DNA of 20,570 nt from UMGS1279 sp045536815 (lineage in GTDB: Bacteria > Bacillota > Clostridia > Oscillospirales > Acutalibacteraceae), in assembly GCA_045536815.1 (NCBI GenBank), contig JAZSOH010000031.1:1-20570 (forward strand), given 5' to 3'. Shown piece by piece: positions 1 to 6,345 of the stretch. The position numbers and the translations under genes were made by a program. How positions within the stretch are numbered: position 1 is the stretch's first letter; each line of letters starts with the position of its first letter. The notes beneath the pieces were generated by a model. That model saw nothing but the letters and a program-made list of their open reading frames with translations. It searched no databases and was not told the origin of the DNA.

Positions 1-1
1 C

Positions 2-160
2 AAAGCTCAGGTGGATTACGACTACGTAACCGCCCTTGAGTATGGTCTTGCCCCAACAGGAGGCCTTGGTTTTGGTGTGGATAGACTTGTAATGCTTCTT
101 ACCGATTCATCGTCTATCAGGGACGTTTTGCTGTTCCCCACGATGAAACCTTTGGACTAA
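2..160 (+). CDS. lysS: Lysyl-tRNA synthetase (class II), C-terminal end, partial
   Basis: Only the last 52 codons are in the window; the gene enters from the left edge. The translated tail contains the class II aminoacyl-tRNA synthetase motif 3 (GGLGFGVDRLVMLLT), followed by SSSIRDVLLFPTMKPLD, a typical LysS ending. The enzyme charges tRNA-Lys with lysine in the cytoplasm using ATP. Other class II enzymes share motif 3 (AspS, AsnS, the EpmA/PoxA type), but the IRDVLLFPTMKP ending points to LysS. A perfect palindromic terminator follows 11 nt after the stop. An imperfect copy of this gene end occurs again near 694-771. Confidence 0.93.
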   Translation, partial: KAQVDYDYVTALEYGLAPTGGLGFGVDRLVMLLTDSSSIRDVLLFPTMKPLD

Positions 161-199
161 TAACAAACTTAAACGGACTATGGAATTCCATAGTCCGTT
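135..199 (+). repeat. Left copy of the lysS 3'-end repeat
   Basis: This 65-nt segment covers the last lysS codons, the stop and the terminator. It aligns without gaps to 707-771 with 57 of 65 identical positions. Together the two copies bracket a single orphan gene. If the arrangement arose by integration at the lysS 3' end, this is the copy that completes the living gene. Confidence 0.8.
172..199 (+). terminator. Palindromic terminator after lysS (copy 1 of a repeat)
   Basis: A perfect 28-nt palindrome (14-nt arms, AACGGACTATGGAA and its complement) lies just after the lysS stop and is followed by GTTTATAG. The T-tract is weak, but the position and stem strength fit transcription termination. 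It is nearly identical to the hairpin at 744-771. Confidence 0.75.
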
Positions 200-257
200 G
201 TTTATAGAAATTCAGTTATTGTGTGACTGGAAAAATCATAGAAACGAGGTGTGAAGG

Positions 258-695
258 GTGTTTTTATTTATTTCTGCTCATGGCGACACTCTTGAAAAAC
301 GTTTTAATTATAAGGTTGGTTATCATAATGATTTTGCAGAGTTTCAATATTATCGTGATGTTTTTGATAATTCTAATGATTTCAAGCAAACATATTTTGA
401 GGAGATTGATGGAGGCACATATAAGGGCGGTTTAACATCAATTGGCTATACTTCTGCGAAAGGTTGTTCGCTCGCTTTAGAGATAGATGGTGGCTTTCCG
501 ATTCCTGAATTAGCTGACATGGTTCTTTTAACCGATACATTAACAAAAGAAGCGTTTTATGATATTGTTAGGGCGTTTGAAAATTACCATAATACTAAAT
601 TTACTTATTTCAAAACATCCGTTGAAGGTGATTTGGATGTAGGCGGTCGAACTTTTTTGTCAATAGAATTGTTCGATAAGAAACCAACCGACTAA
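258..695 (+). CDS. Hypothetical protein, possible cargo of a lysS-associated insertion
   Basis: This is a 145-residue acidic protein that I do not recognise. It starts at GTG 258, supported by GAGGTG seven nt upstream and an in-frame stop just before it. It has no signal peptide or clear membrane segment; it reads as a soluble alpha/beta protein with aromatic-rich stretches, for example residues 95-120. There is no obvious promoter of its own, and it lies downstream of the lysS terminator, so it may depend on read-through. It sits alone between two copies of the lysS 3' end, which suggests acquisition by recombination. The size and orphan setting would fit an immunity-type or defence accessory protein, but no motif supports that. 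Confidence 0.7.
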   Translation: MFLFISAHGDTLEKRFNYKVGYHNDFAEFQYYRDVFDNSNDFKQTYFEEIDGGTYKGGLTSIGYTSAKGCSLALEIDGGFPIPELADMVLLTDTLTKEAFYDIVRAFENYHNTKFTYFKTSVEGDLDVGGRTFLSIELFDKKPTD

Positions 696-706
696 TACTT
701 TAACAC

Positions 707-771
707 TCCCCACTATTAAGCCCCTAGACTAATAACGAACTTAAACGGACTATGGAGTTCCATAGTCCGTT
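707..771 (+). repeat. Right copy of the lysS 3'-end repeat (gene-end remnant plus terminator)
   Basis: This repeats 135-199 with 8 mismatches and no gaps. Read in the lysS frame from about 694, it encodes NTLTLPTIKPLD and a stop, against DVLLFPTMKPLD in the live gene. Several differences are synonymous (AAA/AAG, CCT/CCC, TTG/CTA), so the copy appears to descend from another lysS allele rather than from a recent local duplication. The hairpin differs at one central base. Confidence 0.8.
744..771 (+). terminator. Terminator, copy 2 of the lysS repeat
   Basis: This hairpin has arms AACGGACTATGGA and TCCATAGTCCGTT around a two-base centre and is followed by TTTATC. It probably terminates transcription from the orphan gene before the PspC promoter. 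Confidence 0.75.
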
Positions 772-776
772 TTATC

Positions 777-805
777 TTGCAAATTATTGTAGATTGTGAT
801 ATAAT
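777..805 (+). promoter_or_regulatory. Promoter for the PspC-domain gene
   Basis: A TTGCAA -35 box (777-782) is separated by 17 bp from TATAAT (800-805). The -10 is preceded by TGA, giving an extended -10. The start codon is 22 nt downstream of the -10. Confidence 0.75.
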
Positions 806-826
806 TTAAAAAAAAGGAGAATTATT

Positions 827-1015
827 ATGCAAAAGAAGCTTTATAAATCTAATACCGACAAAAAGATAGATGGTGTATGCGCAGGTGTTGGCGAATATTT
901 TGATATTGATTCGACTGTAATTCGCCTTTTATGGGTTTTAGCAACACTATTTGTTGGCGCCGGTATATTGGCGTATATTGTAGCGGCACTTGTTATGCCA
1001 CGCAAACCTGATTAA
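827..1015 (+). CDS. PspC-domain small membrane protein
   Basis: This 62-residue protein matches the stand-alone PspC domain: an N-terminal KKLYKS-type segment, the core IDGVCAGVGEYFDID, then a hydrophobic segment (about residues 31-58) and a basic tail (MPRKPD). PspC domains occur in envelope-stress regulators; the short Firmicutes versions are small membrane proteins of uncertain role, often linked to envelope stress. AAAGGAG lies 8 nt before the ATG. It is monocistronic, with its own promoter and terminator. Confidence 0.9.
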   Translation: MQKKLYKSNTDKKIDGVCAGVGEYFDIDSTVIRLLWVLATLFVGAGILAYIVAALVMPRKPD

Positions 1016-1037
1016 AATGTAGTTATTCTATAAAAGA

Positions 1038-1071
1038 AAAAGGACTATGCCTATAAAAGCGTAGTCCTTTT
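1038..1071 (+). terminator. Terminator after the PspC gene
   Basis: A 13-bp stem (AAAAGGACTATGC with GCGTAGTCCTTTT, one G-U pair) encloses an 8-nt loop and is followed by TTATTTT, a classic intrinsic terminator. Confidence 0.85.
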
Positions 1072-1166
1072 TATTTTGGCTAAGCTTTAAAGAAGATAAA
1101 TGTGTTATAAAACTGTCTTTTATTTGCTAACGAAAGCAGACTAAAACTTAAGTTTATCAATAACAG

Positions 1167-1195
1167 TTGCTTTTTGTAAAGCTTTGTGTTATAAT
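1167..1195 (+). promoter_or_regulatory. Promoter for the sugar kinase operon
   Basis: TTGCTT (1167-1172) is followed by a 17-bp spacer and TATAAT (1190-1195), with TGT immediately before it (extended -10). The predicted transcript starts near 1202, leaving a leader of about 125 nt that appears structured. Confidence 0.75.
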
Positions 1196-1205
1196 ACTTA
1201 AAAAC

Positions 1206-1276
1206 ATATACTAGGTTTGTTATGCGCGTTTAAAAACCACGACAGGGTTCGAATCTTGTCACACAAGCCAGTGTAT
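1206..1276 (+). ncRNA. Candidate structured leader RNA with a tRNA-like T-arm and CCA segment
   Basis: Directly after the predicted transcription start, nested complementary segments can form an elongated fold. ATATAC (1206-1211) pairs with GTGTAT (1271-1276), GGTTTGT (1214-1220) pairs with ACAAGCC (1263-1269), and GACAGG (1241-1246) pairs with CTTGTC (1255-1260) around GTTCGAAT. The inner hairpin resembles a tRNA T-arm, and the strand after it ends in GCCA like a tRNA 3' end, but no D-arm or anticodon arm is visible. It could be a cis-regulatory leader of the kinase operon or a decayed tRNA fragment. I know no named riboswitch class that it matches. Confidence 0.4.
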
Positions 1277-1326
1277 AATCAGAAAGCGTAATTTCCAAAT
1301 AACCGACTATGAAAAGAGGCGTTGGA

Positions 1327-2538
1327 ATGAGTAAAGATGGTGCAACTTTCGATACTAAAGAAATAACTGCCACTGACAGTTTGTGTGCAGAAAAAGCAGC
1401 GGAAAAGCTACCTATTAACGAGCTTCAGCACATTATCAGTAGTTTTGCAATTCAAGGAAAAGTTACCGGCGTTAAAGAAATCAATAAGGGTTATATTAAC
1501 CGTACATATAGAATTAATACCTTGTCTGAGGCGGGACATATTCACAAATATCTTTTGCAGCGTATTAATACGAACGTGTTCCCAGATGTACAAGCCTTAA
1601 TGAGCAATTTTGAGCTAACCACAAAGCATTTACATGAGAAACTTGATCTGCCGGGCAAACATTTGCGAGGAACGGTGCAAATGGTTCGTCCTCTTAAAGA
1701 GGGGGGCTCATTCTTTACAGATGAGACAGGCTGCTGGCGAATGTTAACCTATTTTGACCATGCCTGTTCGATGGATATACCAGATTGTCCTGAGACATTT
1801 TATTATGCTGGCGTTGCCTTTGGTAAATTTATAAAAGGCATGTCGGATGTTGATGTTAGTGAAATAAGGGAAGTAATTCCGAATTTTCATAACACGGTTA
1901 GTCGATATAACGATTTAGAAAAATCTATTTCAAAGGACCCCGTTGGTCGCGTTAAGGAAGTAGAAAAGGAAATTGAGTTTATTCGTGCACGTGCTGACAA
2001 ATTTGGTCTTATCACCGATGCGCTTGATTCGGGTAAAATTCCTCTTCGAATTTGCCATAACGATTGTAACCTAAATAATGTTCTTTTTGATAATGAGACA
2101 CGCCTTCCTGTGGCTATTATAGATTTAGATACTGTTATGCCTTCTTCTCCACTTTATGATTTTGGCGACAGTATGAGAATTGGCACAAATACAGCCAAGG
2201 ACGATGAGAAGGATTTGTCAAAGGTTTCTTGTGATTTGAACCTCTATGAGCATTACGCACGTGGATATTTAGAGTCTTGCGGCGATATGTTAACGAAGGA
2301 AGAATTAGAGCTTTTGCCTTATGCTTCTTTGGTTATCACATCTGAAGATGGAATAAGGTTTTTAATGGACCATATTGACGGAGATACTTATTATCATATT
2401 TATTATCCGGGACAGAATTTAGACCGCTCACGTACACAGCTTAAACTTCTTGAAGATATGGAAAAGAAATTACCGCAAATAAAAGAAATTTTACAAAAAA
2501 TATATCAAGATTTAGGTTTAGAAGTTCAAATTATTTAG
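1327..2538 (+). CDS. Anomeric sugar kinase of the APH/choline kinase fold (NahK/AmgK-like)
   Basis: This is a protein of 403 residues from the chosen start. The aminoglycoside phosphotransferase fold is shown by YINRTYRI (about residues 56-63), the catalytic HxDxxxxN motif HNDCNLNN (244-251) and the metal-binding IDLDT (265-269), followed by a DFGD. The IDLDTVMP...DFGD segment and the C-terminal GDTYYHIYYPGQNLDRSRTQ closely resemble the N-acetylhexosamine 1-kinase (NahK) family, which phosphorylates the C1 hydroxyl of GlcNAc or GalNAc with ATP. AGAGG seven nt before ATG 1327 decides the start; an upstream in-frame ATG at 1309 lacks a binding site. The gene precedes a nucleotidyltransferase by 23 nt, implying one operon. 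Substrate is inferred; a MurNAc/GlcNAc kinase (AmgK-like) is the main alternative and a choline kinase is less likely. Confidence 0.8.
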   Translation: MSKDGATFDTKEITATDSLCAEKAAEKLPINELQHIISSFAIQGKVTGVKEINKGYINRTYRINTLSEAGHIHKYLLQRINTNVFPDVQALMSNFELTTKHLHEKLDLPGKHLRGTVQMVRPLKEGGSFFTDETGCWRMLTYFDHACSMDIPDCPETFYYAGVAFGKFIKGMSDVDVSEIREVIPNFHNTVSRYNDLEKSISKDPVGRVKEVEKEIEFIRARADKFGLITDALDSGKIPLRICHNDCNLNNVLFDNETRLPVAIIDLDTVMPSSPLYDFGDSMRIGTNTAKDDEKDLSKVSCDLNLYEHYARGYLESCGDMLTKEELELLPYASLVITSEDGIRFLMDHIDGDTYYHIYYPGQNLDRSRTQLKLLEDMEKKLPQIKEILQKIYQDLGLEVQII

Positions 2539-2561
2539 TATGAAAAACTCGGAGGCACCAT

Positions 2562-3320
2562 ATGAAAAACCTTAGAGCGATTATCCCTGCCGCGGGTAAG
2601 GGAAGCCGTTTGCAAAAGATTAGTGGAGACCTTCCAAAAGCGATGGTCCCTGTTTTAAATACTCCAATGCTTGAAATTGTTCTTGAAAACATTGGGTTTA
2701 TTGATGAAGAAGATGTTTATGTTGTTGTTGGCTGTGGCAAAGATAAGATAATAGAATATTTTGGCGAGCCGCTTCATTATATTGAACAAAAAGAGCAGCT
2801 TGGAACAGGACATGCTGTAATGGTGTGTGCCGACCAATTTACAAATTTTGACGGTAATGTTTTAGTTACTTTTGGTGATATGCCGCTATTTCGCCGTGAA
2901 GAGCTTGAGGCAATGTGTGAGCAGCACGAAAGAAATAATGCCGATTGTACACTTATGACGGCAGAAAATCCTGACCTTAAAATGTGGGCTCGCGTCGTTC
3001 GTGACGATACAGGGTGTTTTTCAAGAATTGTAGAGGGTAAGGATTGCACCGCAGAACAGACTAAAATTAAGGAGCTTTTCTCGGGTGTAATGGTATTTAA
3101 CAGTAAATCTCTTTTTGAAATTCTACCGCTTATGGGTTGTAATAATGCTCAAAACGAGTATTATATTACAGAGATTCCCGAGCTTATGCTTAAAAAGGGT
3201 ATGAAGGTTGATACATATTTCAATAGCGACGGTGATGATTTGCGTGGTATCAATTCTCCCGAAGACCTTGAAATGTGTGAAAAGGTTTTAAAAAGCCGTC
3301 AGCTCGTAACTGTTGGTTAA
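2562..3320 (+). CDS. GlmU-like sugar-1-phosphate nucleotidyltransferase (uridylyltransferase domain only)
   Basis: This 252-residue protein matches the N-terminal pyrophosphorylase domain of GlmU but lacks its left-handed beta-helix acetyltransferase half. Visible are the nucleotide-binding AAGKGSRL...DLPK (10-26), EQLGTGHAV (78-86), the metal-binding GDMPL (105-109), an IVEGKD motif and NAQNEYYITEI near residue 190. The GlmU GYGRIV motif reads WARVV here, and the usual Asn before the Gly of the sugar pocket is Ser (FSGVMVF), hinting at altered sugar specificity. Expected chemistry is UTP plus HexNAc-1-phosphate giving UDP-HexNAc and pyrophosphate. GGAGG sits 6 nt before the ATG. Paired with the upstream kinase it would complete a salvage route; a MurU-like role is also possible. 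Confidence 0.82.
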   Translation: MKNLRAIIPAAGKGSRLQKISGDLPKAMVPVLNTPMLEIVLENIGFIDEEDVYVVVGCGKDKIIEYFGEPLHYIEQKEQLGTGHAVMVCADQFTNFDGNVLVTFGDMPLFRREELEAMCEQHERNNADCTLMTAENPDLKMWARVVRDDTGCFSRIVEGKDCTAEQTKIKELFSGVMVFNSKSLFEILPLMGCNNAQNEYYITEIPELMLKKGMKVDTYFNSDGDDLRGINSPEDLEMCEKVLKSRQLVTVG

Positions 3321-3332
3321 TAAAAATAAACT

Positions 3333-3368
3333 AAGCACCCTATGACTTTTTGAAGTCATAGGGTGCTT
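3333..3368. terminator. Strong bidirectional terminator
   Basis: A perfect 16-bp stem (AAGCACCCTATGACTT and its complement) with a TTTG loop is followed by TTTTAATTTT on the plus strand and by a T-rich stretch on the minus strand. It separates the convergent nucleotidyltransferase and XRE genes. Confidence 0.9.
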
Positions 3369-3377
3369 TTAATTTTA

Positions 3378-3689
3378 CTATTTATTAGAATTAAAGGTGT
3401 TAATCATTTGTAAAACGGCTTTTTTCTGTTCTGATGTAAGAGAAACCCAAGAATTGAAAAGTTCTTTTATTTCGGGAGTCATTTCTACCATATCACCATC
3501 AGCAAAAAATTGCGAAACTGTTATGCCGAAACCTTTACAAATTGCTTCCAAAGTGCTTATTGAAGGCAAGGTGTTTCTTCTGAAGATATTGGCTAGAGTA
3601 GATTCAGACAAACCGCATTCTTTTGATAAGCGGTATTCCGACCAACCGCGTTCATTTAAAAGTTTTCGAAGTCTTTCGTGTGTATCCAT
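3378..3689 (-). CDS. XRE-family helix-turn-helix regulator
   Basis: This small repressor-like protein has 103 residues from the preferred start. An HTH_3 domain occupies roughly residues 5-60 (RLRKLLNERGWSEYRLSKEC, then LSESTLANIFRRNTLPSIST and LEAICKGFGITVSQFF), followed by a short acidic helical tail. The start at 3689 is chosen because AGGTGG lies 7 nt upstream; an ATG 18 nt further out overlaps that site. The gene is divergent from the SLOG gene at 3815, and the 125-bp gap holds an imperfect inverted repeat, so it plausibly represses that neighbour and itself. Confidence 0.88.
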   Translation of the reverse strand: MDTHERLRKLLNERGWSEYRLSKECGLSESTLANIFRRNTLPSISTLEAICKGFGITVSQFFADGDMVEMTPEIKELFNSWVSLTSEQKKAVLQMINTFNSNK

Positions 3690-3723
3690 ATCCTCGCCAC
3701 CTTTCATAACTATATTTTACCTC

Positions 3724-3776
3724 TAAACTTAACGGCTTTATACACAATACTTGTAATATTTTTACCGTTATGTTAA
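3724..3776. promoter_or_regulatory. Imperfect inverted repeat in the XRE/SLOG divergent region, candidate operator
   Basis: The arms TAAACTTAACGG (3724-3735) and CCGTTATGTTAA (3765-3776) are complementary at about 10 of 12 positions. The right arm overlaps the presumptive -35 (TTTACC, 3761-3766) of the SLOG gene, whose -10 would be TATATA at 3784-3789 with a 17-bp spacer. This fits an operator for the divergent XRE protein, by inference only. Confidence 0.4.
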
Positions 3777-3814
3777 ACTGTATTATATAGTTAAGATGAA
3801 AGGGTGTATATAAA

Positions 3815-4294
3815 ATGTTAAATGTTTTTACAGTTGCCTTTTTCGGACATAGATATATTGATAATCCTCTGGGGATTGAAGAATTACTTGAAGAGCATAT
3901 ACTGGAGCTTATTGAAAAACACGAGTATGTAGAGTTTTTGGTAGGTCGTAACGGAGAATTTGACCGCAGTGTTGCTTCTTCGGTGATACGTGTACGTAAA
4001 AATTATAGAGACGACAATAGTTCGCTTGTTTTAGTGCTACCGTATTTGACCGCTGAATATAATAACAACCAAAAAAACTTCGAAGATTATTATAGCAATA
4101 TAGAGATTTCATATGCGGCTTCAGTGGCTTGTCCAAAAGCGGCTATACAAATTCGAAATAGGGAGATGGTAGATAGGGCAAATCTTATAATTTGCTATCT
4201 TAAACAAAGTGATGGTGGCGTACATAAAACTGTTAAATACGCAAATTTAAAAGGCATACCTATTATAAATCTGGCAGATATAGAAAAATCTTAA
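3815..4294 (+). CDS. SLOG-fold protein (DUF1273/YpsA-like)
   Basis: This 159-residue Rossmann-like protein carries FFGHR near the N-terminus (residues 9-13), a FLVGRNGEFD segment (about 41-50), VLVLPYL after the second strand, and a C-terminal RNREMVDRANLIICYL...GGVHKTVKYA..KGIPIINL block. This is the pattern of DUF1273-type SLOG domains (GHR, RNR.MVD.., GGT..AV.YA), proposed to bind nucleotide-like ligands. The exact function of this subfamily is unknown. AAAGGGTG lies about 9 nt upstream of the ATG. It is divergently paired with an XRE regulator, an arrangement echoed by the RHH/DUF2493 pair near 8 kb. Confidence 0.78.
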   Translation: MLNVFTVAFFGHRYIDNPLGIEELLEEHILELIEKHEYVEFLVGRNGEFDRSVASSVIRVRKNYRDDNSSLVLVLPYLTAEYNNNQKNFEDYYSNIEISYAASVACPKAAIQIRNREMVDRANLIICYLKQSDGGVHKTVKYANLKGIPIINLADIEKS

Positions 4295-4318
4295 AAACCA
4301 GGTCAAAATTTTCGGTTA

Positions 4319-4347
4319 TTGCATTTTGCTTATAATAATGTTATAAT
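4319..4347 (+). promoter_or_regulatory. Promoter for the orphan gene at 4387
   Basis: TTGCAT (4319-4324), a 17-bp spacer and TATAAT (4342-4347), the latter preceded by TGT (extended -10). It shares the TTGC/extended -10 pattern of other accessory promoters in the window. Confidence 0.75.
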
Positions 4348-4386
4348 AAACCATAAATAAAAAAATTTACAAAGGTAGGTTAAAAT

Positions 4387-4764
4387 ATGGCACGAGAAAT
4401 TGACAAGGTTTTTTATGGCGAAGAAAAAATTCAAATAGCATCGGGCTATATTTCAAAGACAAATATCCTTTTTGAAACAGAGGGGATAATAGCCGAGATT
4501 GAGGCTAAGGGAAGCGTAAAATTCTACGACACAGACGAGAATCTTCTTGACGAGGGAAGTGTTCCCGCCCAAACAGGCGGCAGAGAGGTTTATGAGGAAA
4601 TCTACCCCAAATTAGACGGAAAAAGCATCACTTTAAGCTTTCCAGTTTACGAGTGGATAGATAATTACCCAAACTGCGATGGTGAGCATGACCGTTGGAG
4701 CACAAAAACAATCGGGTATGAATCCCTCACTTTTGACCTATTAGAAAAGAAAGTTAAAAAATAG
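4387..4764 (+). CDS. Hypothetical acidic cytoplasmic protein
   Basis: This 125-residue protein does not match a family I recognise. It is acidic, has no signal peptide or membrane segment, and alternates short beta-like stretches (KIQIASGYIS, GIIAEIEAKG, SVKFYDTD, SITLSFPVYEW, YESLTFDLL), suggesting a small beta-rich fold. AAAGGTAGG about 6 nt upstream of the ATG, its own promoter and a strong terminator show it is a real monocistronic gene. Confidence 0.8.
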   Translation: MAREIDKVFYGEEKIQIASGYISKTNILFETEGIIAEIEAKGSVKFYDTDENLLDEGSVPAQTGGREVYEEIYPKLDGKSITLSFPVYEWIDNYPNCDGEHDRWSTKTIGYESLTFDLLEKKVKK

Positions 4765-4770
4765 ATATTA

Positions 4771-4800
4771 AAAACGCTGTAAAAAATTTTACAGCGTTTT
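4771..4800. terminator. Bidirectional terminator
   Basis: A 30-nt near-perfect palindrome (AAAACGCTGTAAAA with its complement) begins 6 nt after the orphan gene's stop and runs into TTTATTTT; the A-tract on the other side gives a T-tract on the minus strand. It serves the convergent lipoprotein gene as well. Confidence 0.88.
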
Positions 4801-6261
4801 TTATTTTGCAATATCAATATATAAATATTCGCCCTGTAAAGTATAAGTATCTTCGAAACCTAGATTATAGCCTTTTTGTTTAATATATTTTTGTACGGGA
4901 GAATAGCTTTCAAAAATAAGTTCTACTAAAAGCTCGTCATCGATAGTTTTTTTCCCTAAATAAAGGCAAAGGGTTGCTTCATTATTTTTTACTGTATTAT
5001 CTATAATCTCTTTATAGTTTTCGGGCAAGGTACCGTTTGAAATATTAATCGCATACTTATTTTTATAGCTATGCTTAGTAGAGTTACATATGGGATATAA
5101 AAGACTAGTGGATATTTGGTGGTCCTTTAAAAGCTCGTTTGTTGTAATATTGTAGTAATGATAAAAACAAGCATCACCACTATCGCCATCATCTAAGGTT
5201 ACGTCAATCATATACCAATCGTTATCTATTTGAACGGCATTCCACATATGGAGAGTCTCTTGTGATTTTCCGCTTACAAGGGTTGTGTTTATTCCAACCA
5301 TATTGCAAAGGAAAGAAAAAGCTTTTGAATATCCCTCACAAACCGCCTCGCCTAAAACAAGAGCACCATAAGATGTGAAGGAATGGTTCGATATATTACC
5401 GCTTTCAGAACCCTTGCGGTCGTAAGACACATTCTTTATTAAATAATCGTGTATAATACGTTCTTTTTCTGCGGCAGAGTAATTTATAGGAATATTATCT
5501 AAAACCGCCGTTACCTTCTTATTAAAGTTTTCAATTTGTCGGTTAATTGTTTTTCGGTCTGCTGCAATTTTAAGGTCGCCGGTTGCGGACAAATCGTCGG
5601 TCTTTTCACCATCTGTATAGTGGATAAAAAGAGTATTTACTATTTCACTTTTTGAGTTGTAAACAGTTTTCACTGTGGGAGAAACATAAAAAAACTCAGG
5701 ATAATCGGTTAATACCTTTTGGAATATCAAAAGAATTTCGTCATTTGTTAAACCAAGATTTTTAAGGTCTACAATGTTTTGCGTTTCTTTAAGTTTTTTA
5801 AGGATTTTACCATAGGCCTTTTTTTCGGTTTTAGTAAGGTTTGAGTATTGGTATAAATTTTCCGCACTAAGTTTTTTATGAAGCGTTTTTATCGAAGAGC
5901 CGAGTTCAGCTAAAGTATATTCTTCTTCAATATTTACCGAGTCTTGCGGCTTACTGCTTGGTGGTGTATACGGCGCAGAGGTATGGTTTTCTTTCGAAGA
6001 GCTTTCTTTATTTTGCAAAGAGGTTGTTTCTCCGCCGCCCGAATTTAAAGTCTCATTCATTTTAGAAGAAACTTCGCTTTCATTCGAGGTGGTTGTTTGA
6101 GGTTTTTTATCCGAGGTCGTTAAATTTTCTTTTGAGGAAATATAATCATTAGAGCCTGAAGATGTATTAAAATTTGAGGAGGAAGGAGCCTTTGCTTTAT
6201 CACAAGAAGCAAAGCAGAAAACCATAACAGATATAAGCAAAGCTACTATCGGTTTTTTCAT
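4801..6261 (-). CDS. Transglutaminase-like lipoprotein
   Basis: This 486-residue protein starts at ATG 6261, chosen because GAGGAGGT lies just upstream; the outer ATG is inside that site. A lipoprotein signal peptide ends in FASC with Cys20, predicting lipidation and anchoring outside the membrane. A Ser/Thr-rich linker (about residues 25-110) leads to a helical region and then a transglutaminase/protease-like domain. That domain has Cys308 in AVCEGYSKAF, His338 in LHMWNAV and Asp353 in YMIDVTLDD, an apparently intact Cys-His-Asp triad. Such domains in Clostridia are usually predicted peptidases or crosslinkers of the cell surface; the substrate here is unknown. It is monocistronic with a perfect consensus promoter. 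Confidence 0.88.
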   Translation of the reverse strand: MKKPIVALLISVMVFCFASCDKAKAPSSSNFNTSSGSNDYISSKENLTTSDKKPQTTTSNESEVSSKMNETLNSGGGETTSLQNKESSSKENHTSAPYTPPSSKPQDSVNIEEEYTLAELGSSIKTLHKKLSAENLYQYSNLTKTEKKAYGKILKKLKETQNIVDLKNLGLTNDEILLIFQKVLTDYPEFFYVSPTVKTVYNSKSEIVNTLFIHYTDGEKTDDLSATGDLKIAADRKTINRQIENFNKKVTAVLDNIPINYSAAEKERIIHDYLIKNVSYDRKGSESGNISNHSFTSYGALVLGEAVCEGYSKAFSFLCNMVGINTTLVSGKSQETLHMWNAVQIDNDWYMIDVTLDDGDSGDACFYHYYNITTNELLKDHQISTSLLYPICNSTKHSYKNKYAINISNGTLPENYKEIIDNTVKNNEATLCLYLGKKTIDDELLVELIFESYSPVQKYIKQKGYNLGFEDTYTLQGEYLYIDIAK

Positions 6262-6311
6262 AAAATACCTCCTCATTTAAGTTTAAATTAAGGTGTCTTT
6301 CACACCAATAT

Positions 6312-6340
6312 ATTATATAATAAAATACAATATGTGTCAA
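6312..6340 (-). promoter_or_regulatory. Consensus promoter for the lipoprotein gene
   Basis: On the minus strand, TTGACA (6340-6335) is separated by exactly 17 bp from TATAAT (6317-6312). Its -35 lies 5 bp from the -35 of the divergent gtrA promoter, so the two promoters are back to back. Confidence 0.88.
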
Positions 6341-6345
6341 CTTTG

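Noticed and set aside
1184..1270. Possible complete tRNA gene (TTGTGTT pairing with CACACAA, T-arm-like hairpin, CCA end, 87 nt)
   Set aside because: No D-arm or anticodon arm can be formed, the T-stem is irregular (8-nt loop if fully paired), and the putative 5' end overlaps the TATAAT box of a good promoter. Kept only as a structured leader or tRNA remnant.
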